This document shows positions 7,266 to 14,086 of a stretch of DNA of 27,768 bases, piece after piece (the stretch's first letter is position 1; each line of letters begins with the position of its first letter). The translations under genes were made by a program, and so were the position numbers. The DNA is taken from NCBI GenBank assembly GCA_900543035.1, contig UQPV01000037.1, positions 1-27,768 on the forward strand. Reading direction: 5' to 3'. Below the pieces are notes generated by a model. It made no database searches. It was not told where the DNA came from and was given only the letters and a program-made list of their open reading frames with translations. Source of the DNA: an uncultured Solobacterium sp. GTDB taxonomy: Bacteria > Bacillota_I > Bacilli_A > Erysipelotrichales > Erysipelotrichaceae.

Positions 7266-8986
7266 CGATCACGATAGATAATCAGCGGATCGCGGTGGAT
7301 GGCCGCTTGACCATCCTGGAGGCCGCCAAAACAGCACATATCGAAATTCCTCACCTTTGTTATCTCAAGGGCATCAATGACATCGGTGCCTGCCGTATCT
7401 GCGCGGTCGAGCTGGAAGGAAAAGACCGGCTGGTGACCGCATGCAATACGCTCGTGCAGGAAGGCATGGTCATCTATACCAATTCGCCAAAGGTGCGTCA
7501 TGCCCGCCGCTGCAATGTGCAGCTGCTGCTTTCACAGCACGACTGCGAATGCGCCTATTGTTCGCGCAGCGGCAATTGCGAATTGCAGAAAGTGAGCAAT
7601 GAGCTGGGCATCACCGCTCTGCCTTATGAGAAAAAAGTTACCTATATCCCCTGGAATCAACAGTTCCCCCTTATCCGGGAAAGCAATAAATGCATCAAAT
7701 GCATGCGCTGCATCCAGATCTGTGATAAAGTGCAGGATCTGCGCGTATGGGACGTGCAGAAGACCGGTTCCCGCACGACCGTAAATGTTTCGTTCAACCG
7801 CAGCATCGAGGAAGCGGAATGCAGCCTGTGCGGTCAGTGCATCACCCATTGTCCGGTCAACGCCTTGCATGTGCGGGAAGACAGCGAACGCGCGATCGAC
7901 GCGTTCAGCGATCCTGATCGGATCACCATCGTGCAGATCGCACCGGCTGTTCGCGCGGCCTGGGGCGAATCGCTGGGCCTGCCGCGCGAAACGGCGACCG
8001 TCGGCAAGCTGGGCGACGCGCTGCGCCGGATGGGTGCTGATTATGTATTCGACACCGATCTGGGCGCTGATCTGACCGTTATAGAGGAAGCCAGTGAGTT
8101 TCTGGAGCGGATGCGCGCCGGCGCGCGCCTGCCGATGTTCACCTCCTGCTGCCCGGGCTGGGTGCGCTTCTTGAAATCCCAATACCCGGACATGGTCTCA
8201 CAGCTGTCTACCTCTAAATCTCCGCATCAGATGTTCGGCACCTTGACCAAGACATGGCTGGCACAGCGGCTCGGTGTGGATCCTTCCCGGATCTTCAATA
8301 TCTCGATCATGCCCTGTGTGGCCAAGAAACAGGAGATCGATATCCCGGCGATGAATGATTCCGGGTTCCGGGACGTGGACCTCGTGCTGACGACCAGGGA
8401 AGTCGTGCGCATGATCCGCTCAGAACACATCGATGTCAGCGTGCTGCAAGATCTGTCGCTTGATGATCCGCTTGGCGAAGCCAGCGGCGCGGCCGTGATC
8501 TTCGGCGCCAGCGGCGGCGTGATGGAAGCCGCGCTGCGCACAGCGTACTATCTGGTCAATGGCAAGGATCCTGACCCAGATGCCTATCAGCAGATGCGCG
8601 GCATGGATGCCTGGAAAGCGTTCCACTTTGATTTAGGCAAGACTTCGGTCCGCTGTGCCAAGGTCAGCGGCCTAGGCAATACCAGAAAGCTGATCGAAGC
8701 GATGCGCCGCGGTGAGGCCGAATTTGATTTTGTGGAAGTCATGGCATGCCCGGGCGGCTGCAGCGGCGGCGGAGGCCAGCCGATCCACGAAGGCGAGGAA
8801 CTGGCCGAAGAACGCGCCAGCGTGCTGTATCAGCTGGACCGCAAAGCACCGCTGCGCTTCTCTCATGAAAACCCAGCCATCCGCAAGCTATATGAAGACT
8901 TCCTGGGCAAGCCGTTGTCAGCGAAAGCAGAAGCACTGCTGCATACGGATCATGAGTCATGGCAGATGCCCGGACGCAAAAGCTGA
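7259..8986 (+). CDS. hydA: [FeFe]-hydrogenase catalytic subunit
   Basis: Catalyses H2 formation or oxidation; 575 aa, the size of the classic clostridial monomeric enzyme. In order: a plant-type [2Fe-2S] domain (Cys34, 45, 48, 62); a His94-Cys98-Cys101-Cys107 [4Fe-4S] site; two ferredoxin clusters (Cys145-155 and Cys188-198); then the H-cluster domain with all three signatures, TSCCPGW (Cys297), MPCVAKKQE (Cys353) and ACPGGCSGGGGQP. A small C-terminal domain follows (residues past about 520). The start at 7259 overlaps the upstream flavoprotein and has GGGAGGAAGG eight bases before it; longer frames upstream read over the neighbouring gene. No maturation genes (hydE, hydF, hydG) are in the window. 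With the flavoprotein it probably forms an NAD(P)H-linked complex, possibly bifurcating; that step is inference. Confidence 0.95.
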   Translation: MVTITIDNQRIAVDGRLTILEAAKTAHIEIPHLCYLKGINDIGACRICAVELEGKDRLVTACNTLVQEGMVIYTNSPKVRHARRCNVQLLLSQHDCECAYCSRSGNCELQKVSNELGITALPYEKKVTYIPWNQQFPLIRESNKCIKCMRCIQICDKVQDLRVWDVQKTGSRTTVNVSFNRSIEEAECSLCGQCITHCPVNALHVREDSERAIDAFSDPDRITIVQIAPAVRAAWGESLGLPRETATVGKLGDALRRMGADYVFDTDLGADLTVIEEASEFLERMRAGARLPMFTSCCPGWVRFLKSQYPDMVSQLSTSKSPHQMFGTLTKTWLAQRLGVDPSRIFNISIMPCVAKKQEIDIPAMNDSGFRDVDLVLTTREVVRMIRSEHIDVSVLQDLSLDDPLGEASGAAVIFGASGGVMEAALRTAYYLVNGKDPDPDAYQQMRGMDAWKAFHFDLGKTSVRCAKVSGLGNTRKLIEAMRRGEAEFDFVEVMACPGGCSGGGGQPIHEGEELAEERASVLYQLDRKAPLRFSHENPAIRKLYEDFLGKPLSAKAEALLHTDHESWQMPGRKS

Positions 8987-9079
8987 CAGAAAAGCGCTTG
9001 CCGGCGAAAGCAGGATGAGAGGACCATGCTGTTCATCTGGCGCGTTCAGTGCTAATATCTTGTATGGGAGGTAATGAAT

Positions 9080-10528
9080 ATGGCATGTACAACGATATTG
9101 ATCGGGAAGAAAGCGTCGTATGACGGATCATGCATGATCGCACGCAATGATGATTCCGGCGCCGGCAGCTTTACCCCGAAAAAGTTTGTGGTCGTCCATC
9201 CCGATGAACAGCCGCGGACATATACTTCGGTCATCTCGCATCTGACGATCGATCTTCCGGATGACCCCATGCGCTATACGGCCGTGCCTAATGCGGTGGA
9301 AAGAGAAGGCATATGGGGCGCCTGCGGCGTCAATGCCGCAAATGTCGGCATGAGCGCCACGGAGACGATCACTTCCAATCCGCGGGTGCTCGGCGCAGAT
9401 CCCCTGGTGGTCTATGATGCACAAAGCGGCAAGCCTGGCGGGCTTGGGGAGGAAGACTTTGTCAGCCTGGTGCTTCCTTATATTCATAGCGCACGGGAAG
9501 GCGTCTTGCGCCTGGGCAGCTTGCTGGAAACATATGGCACCTATGAGATGAACGGCATCGCTTTCTGCGATCACGATGAGATCTGGTGGATGGAAACGAT
9601 CGGCGGTCATCACTGGATGGCACGCCGGGTCCCTGATGATGTCTATGTTGCCATGCCCAATCAGCTGGGCATCGACACCTTTGTCTTTGACGATCCCGCC
9701 CATTATCTGTGCAGTGCGGATCTGCGCGCATTTGTGGAAACCAATCATCTGGATCTTTCGCTGGATGGCACTTTCCGCCCCAGACTGGCATTTGGATCCC
9801 ATGATGACGCGGATCATGTATACAATACCCCGCGCGCCTGGTTCATCGAACGCACATGGGATCCGCACACCGTGAAATGGGATGGCGCCGACGCAGATCA
9901 TGCCCCGGAATCGGATGATATCCCCTGGTGCATGGTGCCAGAGCGCAAGCTCACGGTCGAGGATGTGAAATATGTGCTCTCATCGACATTCCAGGGCACA
10001 CCGTATGATCCTTATCTGAGCTATGGCGACAGGTCGCTGGCCGGGAAATATCGCGCCATCGGCATCAACCGAACGAGCTTTTTGGGGCTGATCCAGATCC
10101 GCCCGCAAAATGATGTGCTGGAGTGGGTCGCTTTTGCGTCCAATCCGTTCAATGTGCTGCTTCCGTTTTATGCCGATGTGGAAAAGACCCCGGCATATCT
10201 CGCCGACACGAATGCTGCGGTATCCACGGACAGCTTCTACTGGACGAGCCGGCTGATCGCGGCCATGGCCGACGCAAGCTATCGCGATTCCCGCAGCGTC
10301 ATCGAACGTTATCAGGCGCATGTTGCGGCAAAGAGCCATGAGATCATCGCCCGCTATGACGCTTTGCTGGCAAAGCAGGACAATGAGGAAGAACGGCTGA
10401 AGCTGCGTGAGCAGGCCAATGAAGAGATCAGCGCGATGGCTCGCGAAGCCGCAGCGGATACGCTGGACAAGGTGTTGTTTGCACTCAGCTCTTGCATGAA
10501 GAATGCTTTCGCGCGCAGCGACGCATGA
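9080..10528 (+). CDS. pepD: C69-family dipeptidase
   Basis: An intracellular N-terminal-nucleophile peptidase of family C69 that hydrolyses dipeptides; 482 aa, normal for the family. The protein begins MACTTILIGKKASYDGS, the family's hallmark start, with Cys3 as the expected nucleophile; the conserved ARNDD and FTPKKFVVV segments follow. Later conserved stretches include EGIWGACGVNAANVGMSATET and GEEDFVSLVLPYI. The ATG at 9080 is chosen over one six bases earlier because GGGAGG is eight bases upstream of 9080 but only two from the other. There is no signal peptide, so cytoplasmic. It is transcribed in the same direction as hydA after a 93-base gap containing a weak promoter-like TAATAT, so it may be independent. 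Peptide use for amino-acid fermentation would suit the setting. Confidence 0.93.
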   Translation: MACTTILIGKKASYDGSCMIARNDDSGAGSFTPKKFVVVHPDEQPRTYTSVISHLTIDLPDDPMRYTAVPNAVEREGIWGACGVNAANVGMSATETITSNPRVLGADPLVVYDAQSGKPGGLGEEDFVSLVLPYIHSAREGVLRLGSLLETYGTYEMNGIAFCDHDEIWWMETIGGHHWMARRVPDDVYVAMPNQLGIDTFVFDDPAHYLCSADLRAFVETNHLDLSLDGTFRPRLAFGSHDDADHVYNTPRAWFIERTWDPHTVKWDGADADHAPESDDIPWCMVPERKLTVEDVKYVLSSTFQGTPYDPYLSYGDRSLAGKYRAIGINRTSFLGLIQIRPQNDVLEWVAFASNPFNVLLPFYADVEKTPAYLADTNAAVSTDSFYWTSRLIAAMADASYRDSRSVIERYQAHVAAKSHEIIARYDALLAKQDNEEERLKLREQANEEISAMAREAAADTLDKVLFALSSCMKNAFARSDA

Positions 10529-10532
10529 ATGA

Positions 10533-10549
10533 TACATACTATTGGTATG
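10533..10549 (+). promoter_or_regulatory. Operator for the TetR regulator (site 1)
   Basis: TACATAC-TATTG-GTATG: inverted CATAC/GTATG arms spaced by five bases, six bases upstream of the tetR -35 box. The same word order recurs in front of the ABC exporter (11292-11310), so the pair is probably bound by the TetR protein encoded between them. Confidence 0.65.
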
Positions 10550-10555
10550 AAAGTG

Positions 10556-10584
10556 TTGACGGCATCACGAAGGCATGTTACGAT
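10556..10584 (+). promoter_or_regulatory. tetR promoter
   Basis: TTGACG (10556-10561), a 17-base spacer and TACGAT (10579-10584), about 33 bases before the start codon. Confidence 0.65.
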
Positions 10585-10617
10585 AAACATATCATAAGAA
10601 TGTATGGAGGCGCATAG

Positions 10618-11259
10618 ATGGCTAGGAACAAATATCCGGAAGTTACAGTAGAAAAGATCCTCGATGTGTCACAGCGGCTGTTTCTGGAAAAAGGATACGA
10701 CGCGACGACCATCCAGGATATCGTGGATGATCTGGGCGGACTGACAAAGGGCGCGCTTTATCATCATTTCCGTTCGAAGGAAGAGATCATGGTGGCGCTT
10801 TCCCAGCGGATGTTTGCCCGTCATGACCCGTTTGCGGAAGTACAGGCACGCAAAGATCTCAATGGGCTGCAGAAGATGCGGCTGGCCGTGCGCTTGAATC
10901 AATCAGACGCCCAGCAAGTGGAACTGAACCGTCAGGCCATCCCTCTGATCAAAAACCCGCGTGTGCTCTCACAGATGCTCGAGACCAACATCAAGGAGCT
11001 TTGCCCGCGCTGGCAGCGGCTGATCGAGGAAGGTATCGCGGATGGATCCATTCATACGGCGCATGCGCAGGAGCTTTCACAGCTGCTCGTGCTGCTTGAC
11101 CTGTGGATGATCCCTTCGATCTTCCCGGGAGACAGCGCGGCCATCCGCCGCCGTCTTTCCTGCATGGCAAAGATGCTGGAAAGCTTGGGCCTGCCGCTGA
11201 TCGATGAAGCGCTGACAGACACGATGGACCATCTGCCTTATTTTCAAGAAACGGATTAA
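10618..11259 (+). CDS. TetR/AcrR-family transcriptional regulator
   Basis: A 213-aa repressor of standard length. Residues 1-60 are the TetR DNA-binding domain: TVEKILDVSQRLFLEKGYD, then the helix-turn-helix TTIQDIVDDLGGLTKGALYHHFRSKEEI, a near-consensus match. The rest is an all-helical ligand-binding domain; the ligand cannot be read from sequence. The start has GGAGG upstream. It sits directly before an ABC exporter pair, with near-identical palindromes (TACATAC-N5-GTATG) ahead of its own promoter and ahead of the exporter, so autoregulation and control of the exporter are likely. Its stop codon lies inside an 11-bp hairpin. Confidence 0.93.
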   Translation: MARNKYPEVTVEKILDVSQRLFLEKGYDATTIQDIVDDLGGLTKGALYHHFRSKEEIMVALSQRMFARHDPFAEVQARKDLNGLQKMRLAVRLNQSDAQQVELNRQAIPLIKNPRVLSQMLETNIKELCPRWQRLIEEGIADGSIHTAHAQELSQLLVLLDLWMIPSIFPGDSAAIRRRLSCMAKMLESLGLPLIDEALTDTMDHLPYFQETD

Positions 11260-11281
11260 AATTGCCGAAAGGCAATTTTAA
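11256..11281 (+). terminator. GAAA-loop hairpin over the tetR stop codon
   Basis: TTAAAATTGCC and GGCAATTTTAA are perfect 11-bp arms closed by a GAAA loop, overlapping the tetR stop codon. The only T-run is inside the stem and the following bases are A-rich, so this is a weak terminator, an attenuator or an mRNA-stabilising end. It separates regulator from exporter. Confidence 0.5.
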
Positions 11282-11291
11282 AAAGGCTTAT

Positions 11292-11310
11292 TACATACAT
11301 TCGGTATGTA
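11292..11310 (+). promoter_or_regulatory. Operator for the TetR regulator (site 2)
   Basis: TACATAC-ATTCG-GTATGTA is a perfect 7-5-7 palindrome located 18 bases before the exporter start codon, so it covers the leader and would block transcription into the ABC genes. No clear separate -35/-10 pair was found in this short gap. Confidence 0.75.
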
Positions 11311-11327
11311 TTTAAAGGAGGAATGAC

Positions 11328-12266
11328 ATGACTGCAGCGATCTTTACATCAAACCTGAAGAAAAGCTATGGCCAGAAGGAAGTGCTGAAAGGCATCAGCC
11401 TGACGGTCGATCCTGGCACGATCTGCGCGCTACTTGGCACCAATGGCGCCGGCAAGACGACGATGGTGCGCATCCTTACGACACAGATCGTTCCGGATGC
11501 GGGCCAGGCGGCCATCATGGGGCATGACGTGGTGCGTGACGCGGACCATATCCATCAGATCATCGGCCTGACCGGACAGTTTTCTGCTTTGGATGATGCC
11601 TTGAGCGGCAAGGAGAACATGTTCCTCATCGCTTCGCTCTGCCACATTCCCCGCGCGTCAGAAAAGGCTGATGCGATGCTTGCGCGGATGGGCCTGGAGG
11701 AAGCGGGCTGTCATAGGGTCAAGACATATTCCGGCGGCATGAAACGCCGCCTGGACATCGCGATGAGCCTGATGAGCGATCCGCAGGTGCTTTTTCTGGA
11801 TGAGCCGACGACCGGCTTGGATCCTGGCAGCCGCAGGCAAAGCTGGGAAGCGATCCGGCAGCTGAGCGCATCAGGGACGACTGTCTTCCTGACGACACAG
11901 TATCTGGAAGAAGCAGAGCTGCTCGCTGATCAGATCGCGGTCCTGCATGAAGGAAAGATCATCACCGCAGGCACGCCCAAACAGCTGAAAGACCAGTTCT
12001 CCCATGAAAAGCTGCGCTTTCGCTTTGCCCATGCCCGCTTTGTGCGGCAGGCAGCCGCGATCCTGGCTGACTTTCGTCCGCACAGTGATGCGCAGACATT
12101 GGAGCTGCGCGTACAGCGCGCGGAGACGATGACGGTGCTCACGCATGTGCTGACTCGGCTGCACCAGGCGCATATCATGCCGGTTCGCTTTGAGCAAGCG
12201 CGGCCCAGCCTGGAAGACGCGTTTCTTCAGATGATCGAAAGGGAGCGTGAAGCACATGAGAGATGA
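11328..12266 (+). CDS. ABC exporter ATP-binding protein, DrrA-type
   Basis: A 312-aa ATPase subunit that would power an exporter at the membrane. Walker A GTNGAGKTT (38-46), Q-loop Gln84, signature YSGGMKRR (134-141), Walker B VLFLDE (154-159), and a TTQY switch where many ABC ATPases have His; Gln there is usual in the daunorubicin-resistance (DrrA) group. The C-terminal 90 residues form the extra domain typical of that group, ending in PSLEDAFLQM. An excellent AAGGAGG site precedes the ATG. The permease start lies inside its last codons. Substrate unknown; drug or antimicrobial-peptide export is plausible from TetR control and family. Confidence 0.93.
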   Translation: MTAAIFTSNLKKSYGQKEVLKGISLTVDPGTICALLGTNGAGKTTMVRILTTQIVPDAGQAAIMGHDVVRDADHIHQIIGLTGQFSALDDALSGKENMFLIASLCHIPRASEKADAMLARMGLEEAGCHRVKTYSGGMKRRLDIAMSLMSDPQVLFLDEPTTGLDPGSRRQSWEAIRQLSASGTTVFLTTQYLEEAELLADQIAVLHEGKIITAGTPKQLKDQFSHEKLRFRFAHARFVRQAAAILADFRPHSDAQTLELRVQRAETMTVLTHVLTRLHQAHIMPVRFEQARPSLEDAFLQMIEREREAHER

Positions 12267-13023
12267 ATGGAAAGATACGATGATCCTGACATGGCGGTGC
12301 TGCCTGCTTTCACTCAGGAATCCCGATACACTGCTCACGAGCGTCATGCTTCCGGGGCTCATGATGGCCTTGTTCGTCTTCCTGTTTGGCACCTTGATCC
12401 AGATCGGAGATATGGCCTATGTGGATTACATCGTGCCCGGCGTGCTTTTGCAATGTGTCGGACAATGCGCTTCCACGACATCTGTCATGATCTGCCGCGA
12501 AGTGCGTACAGGCATGGCAGGGCGATTGTGCATCTTGCCGATCCGCCGCTCTTCTTATCTTCACGGGCATGTGCTGGAAGCGCTGACCCGCAATCTGATC
12601 ACTTCTTTGATCGTGCTGATCGTCGCTGTCATCCTGGGGTTTTGCCCGGCTTTTGATCCAGGCGGATGGCTGCTGGCCCTTGTCCTGCTTATCTGCGTGA
12701 TCCTCGTCTTTTCCTGGCTGGCAATCATCGTCGGCCTGTTGGCCAGAAGCGAGGAGGGGGCCAGCGCACTTTCGGCCCTGGCCATCATCCTGCCTTATCT
12801 GAGCTCTGGCTTTGTCCCCGCCGCAGCTATGCCCGGGCCGCTTGTGTTCTTTGCGCAGGTTCAGCCGCTGACACCGATCACAGAAGTGATTCGCGGTGCC
12901 TTGCTCGGCCTGCCAGCGGATCCACGCATGATCATGCTTGCATTTGGCTGGTGCGCGCTGCTGTTCATCGGGTTTCGGCTGTGCGGGAACAGGCTGCTGC
13001 GTCATGCGCTCAGCACGCAGTAA
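12256..13023 (+). CDS. ABC-2 type permease, DrrB-type
   Basis: A 255-aa membrane partner of the preceding ATPase. About six hydrophobic segments can be seen: around residues 22-45, 55-75, 95-120, 130-160, 165-185 and 225-245. A conserved-looking loop LSSGFVPAAAMPGPL precedes the last span, as in DrrB-like permeases (there typically SSAFVP followed by MP). The ATG at 12256 is preferred over an in-frame GTG at 12247: GGGAG at 12241-12245 is ten bases before the ATG but only one from the GTG. It overlaps the ATPase gene by 11 bases, so the two are co-translated. Confidence 0.9.
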   Translation: MRDEWKDTMILTWRCCLLSLRNPDTLLTSVMLPGLMMALFVFLFGTLIQIGDMAYVDYIVPGVLLQCVGQCASTTSVMICREVRTGMAGRLCILPIRRSSYLHGHVLEALTRNLITSLIVLIVAVILGFCPAFDPGGWLLALVLLICVILVFSWLAIIVGLLARSEEGASALSALAIILPYLSSGFVPAAAMPGPLVFFAQVQPLTPITEVIRGALLGLPADPRMIMLAFGWCALLFIGFRLCGNRLLRHALSTQ

Positions 13024-13082
13024 CCAAGCCTTTCTTCTCCATCGGGCAGCCAAGCGTAAAATGAGGGTCAAGAGGTCTGATG

Positions 13083-13439
13083 ATGAGAAAAGTACTGGTC
13101 AAATGGAAACACAAAGCGGATCGCAGAGCGTCTGTCCGCTGCCCTTGGCGCTGATCTGGACCGCATCGAAACGCTGCAGCCTTATACAGGCAGTGATGAG
13201 GAAGTGCCGGCACAAGGCAAAAAAGAGACGGACAGTGGTTTTCTGCCTATGACATCATCGCCATCGGCACACCGGCCTGGTGGTATACGATGGCGCCGGC
13301 CGTTCGTTCTTTTCTGGCTCAGCATGACTTTGCGGGCAAGACGGTGGTGCCGTTCATGATCAACGGCGGCAGCCGCATGGAGACGAAACAAAGCGAAGTG
13401 GATCGCTGGATCGACGTGGTGAAAGCGCTGGCGGCATGA
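13083..13439 (+). pseudogene. Decayed flavodoxin gene
   Basis: Three pieces of a flavodoxin read in changing frames. MRKVLV (the first strand, 13083-13100) is followed, one frame on, by GNTKRIAERLSAALGAD and DLDRIETLQPYT (FMN phosphate-loop end and next strand), then back in the first frame by YDIIAIGTPAWWYTMAPAV, TVVPFMINGGSRMET and SEVDRWIDVVKALAA before a stop at 13437-13439. The residues normally between the first strand and GNT are missing, and the total of about 119 codons is shorter than the usual 150-160, so there are at least two indels with deletions. No intact reading frame covers it. Functional flavodoxin is thus unlikely; recent decay is suggested because each piece is still well conserved. 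A terminator follows. Confidence 0.85.
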
Positions 13440-13447
13440 CGCAAGTG

Positions 13448-13474
13448 AGAGCTGTTCCTGGCAGCTCTTTTTTT
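13448..13474 (+). terminator. Rho-independent terminator
   Basis: AGAGCTG and CAGCTCT arms (7 bp), loop TTCCTGG, followed by a run of seven T. It lies nine bases after the flavodoxin remnant's stop and insulates the feo promoter. Confidence 0.85.
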
Positions 13475-13507
13475 GCTTAAATGTAAGCCATGACTAACAA
13501 AAGGTTA

Positions 13508-13536
13508 TTGACGGCTAACTTAAGTTAGACTATGAT
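13508..13536 (+). promoter_or_regulatory. feo operon promoter with DtxR-like operator in the spacer
   Basis: TTGACG (13508-13513), a 17-base spacer and TATGAT (13531-13536). The spacer contains the perfect 14-bp palindrome CTAACTTAAGTTAG (13515-13528). Its TAA-rich, TTAG/CTAA-ended form resembles DtxR/IdeR/MntR-type operators, so an iron-loaded DtxR-family repressor probably occludes the promoter. The regulator itself is not in the window. Confidence 0.75.
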
Positions 13537-13597
13537 AACTGAGTAAAAAGACAGTAGCGATGCTATTGGCCTTTGTCTGGAAGAAAAGGGATGAAAG

Positions 13598-13810
13598 ATG
13601 ATGCCATTGACACTAGCGGACATTGGAACAGAAAACACCATTCGCAGAGTCGGGGGAAACGAAGAGACAAGACGGTTTCTGGAAAACCTGGGCTTTGTGG
13701 CCGGTACGCCGATCACCGTGCTTTCCTCGATCGGAGGCAACGTGATCGTGAACGTGAAAGATTCGCGCGTGGCCATCAATGAAGATATGGCCAGACATAT
13801 CATGATCTGA
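13598..13810 (+). CDS. feoA: FeoA-domain protein (first copy)
   Basis: A 70-aa cytoplasmic SH3-like protein that assists FeoB in ferrous-iron uptake. It has the FeoA pattern: an opening strand (MPLTLADIG), a charged helix (NEETRRFLENLGF), then VAGTPITVLSSIGGNVIVNVKDSRVAINEDMARHI, where the final segment is the conserved end of the domain. AAGGG lies seven bases before the ATG at 13598; ATG at 13601 is an alternative. It is first gene of the feo operon, 39 bases before a second feoA. The two copies are clearly diverged from each other. The exact biochemical role of FeoA is unsettled in general. Confidence 0.9.
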   Translation: MMPLTLADIGTENTIRRVGGNEETRRFLENLGFVAGTPITVLSSIGGNVIVNVKDSRVAINEDMARHIMI

Positions 13811-13849
13811 ACAGATCACGGTTTCATTCTCAGGAAAGGAGATACAGCG

Positions 13850-14068
13850 ATGACATTAGGTGAAGCAAAAGTAGGCAGCACCGTCGTGGTGACCAAGATC
13901 GACGGAGATGGTGCTTACAAACGGCGCATCATGGACATGGGGATCACCAAGGGGACGGAGCTTTATATCAGAAAAGTGGCTCCGCTGGGCGATCCGGTCG
14001 AGATCACGGTCAGAGGATATGAGCTCTCCGTGCGAAAAGAAGATGCAAAATGCGTACAAGTCAAATGA
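13850..14068 (+). CDS. feoA: FeoA-domain protein (second copy)
   Basis: A 72-aa FeoA: MTLGEAKVGSTVVVTKIDGDG, then the hallmark helix KRRIMDMGITKGTELYIRKVAPLGDPVEI and the closing strand RGYELSVRKEDAKCVQV. It is the closer match to the family consensus of the two copies. AAGGAG is about nine bases upstream of the ATG. It ends 18 bases before the feoB start. Paired FeoA proteins before FeoB are common in Bacillota. Confidence 0.95.
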   Translation: MTLGEAKVGSTVVVTKIDGDGAYKRRIMDMGITKGTELYIRKVAPLGDPVEITVRGYELSVRKEDAKCVQVK

Positions 14069-14086
14069 CCATGAGGAGGGGTGGAA

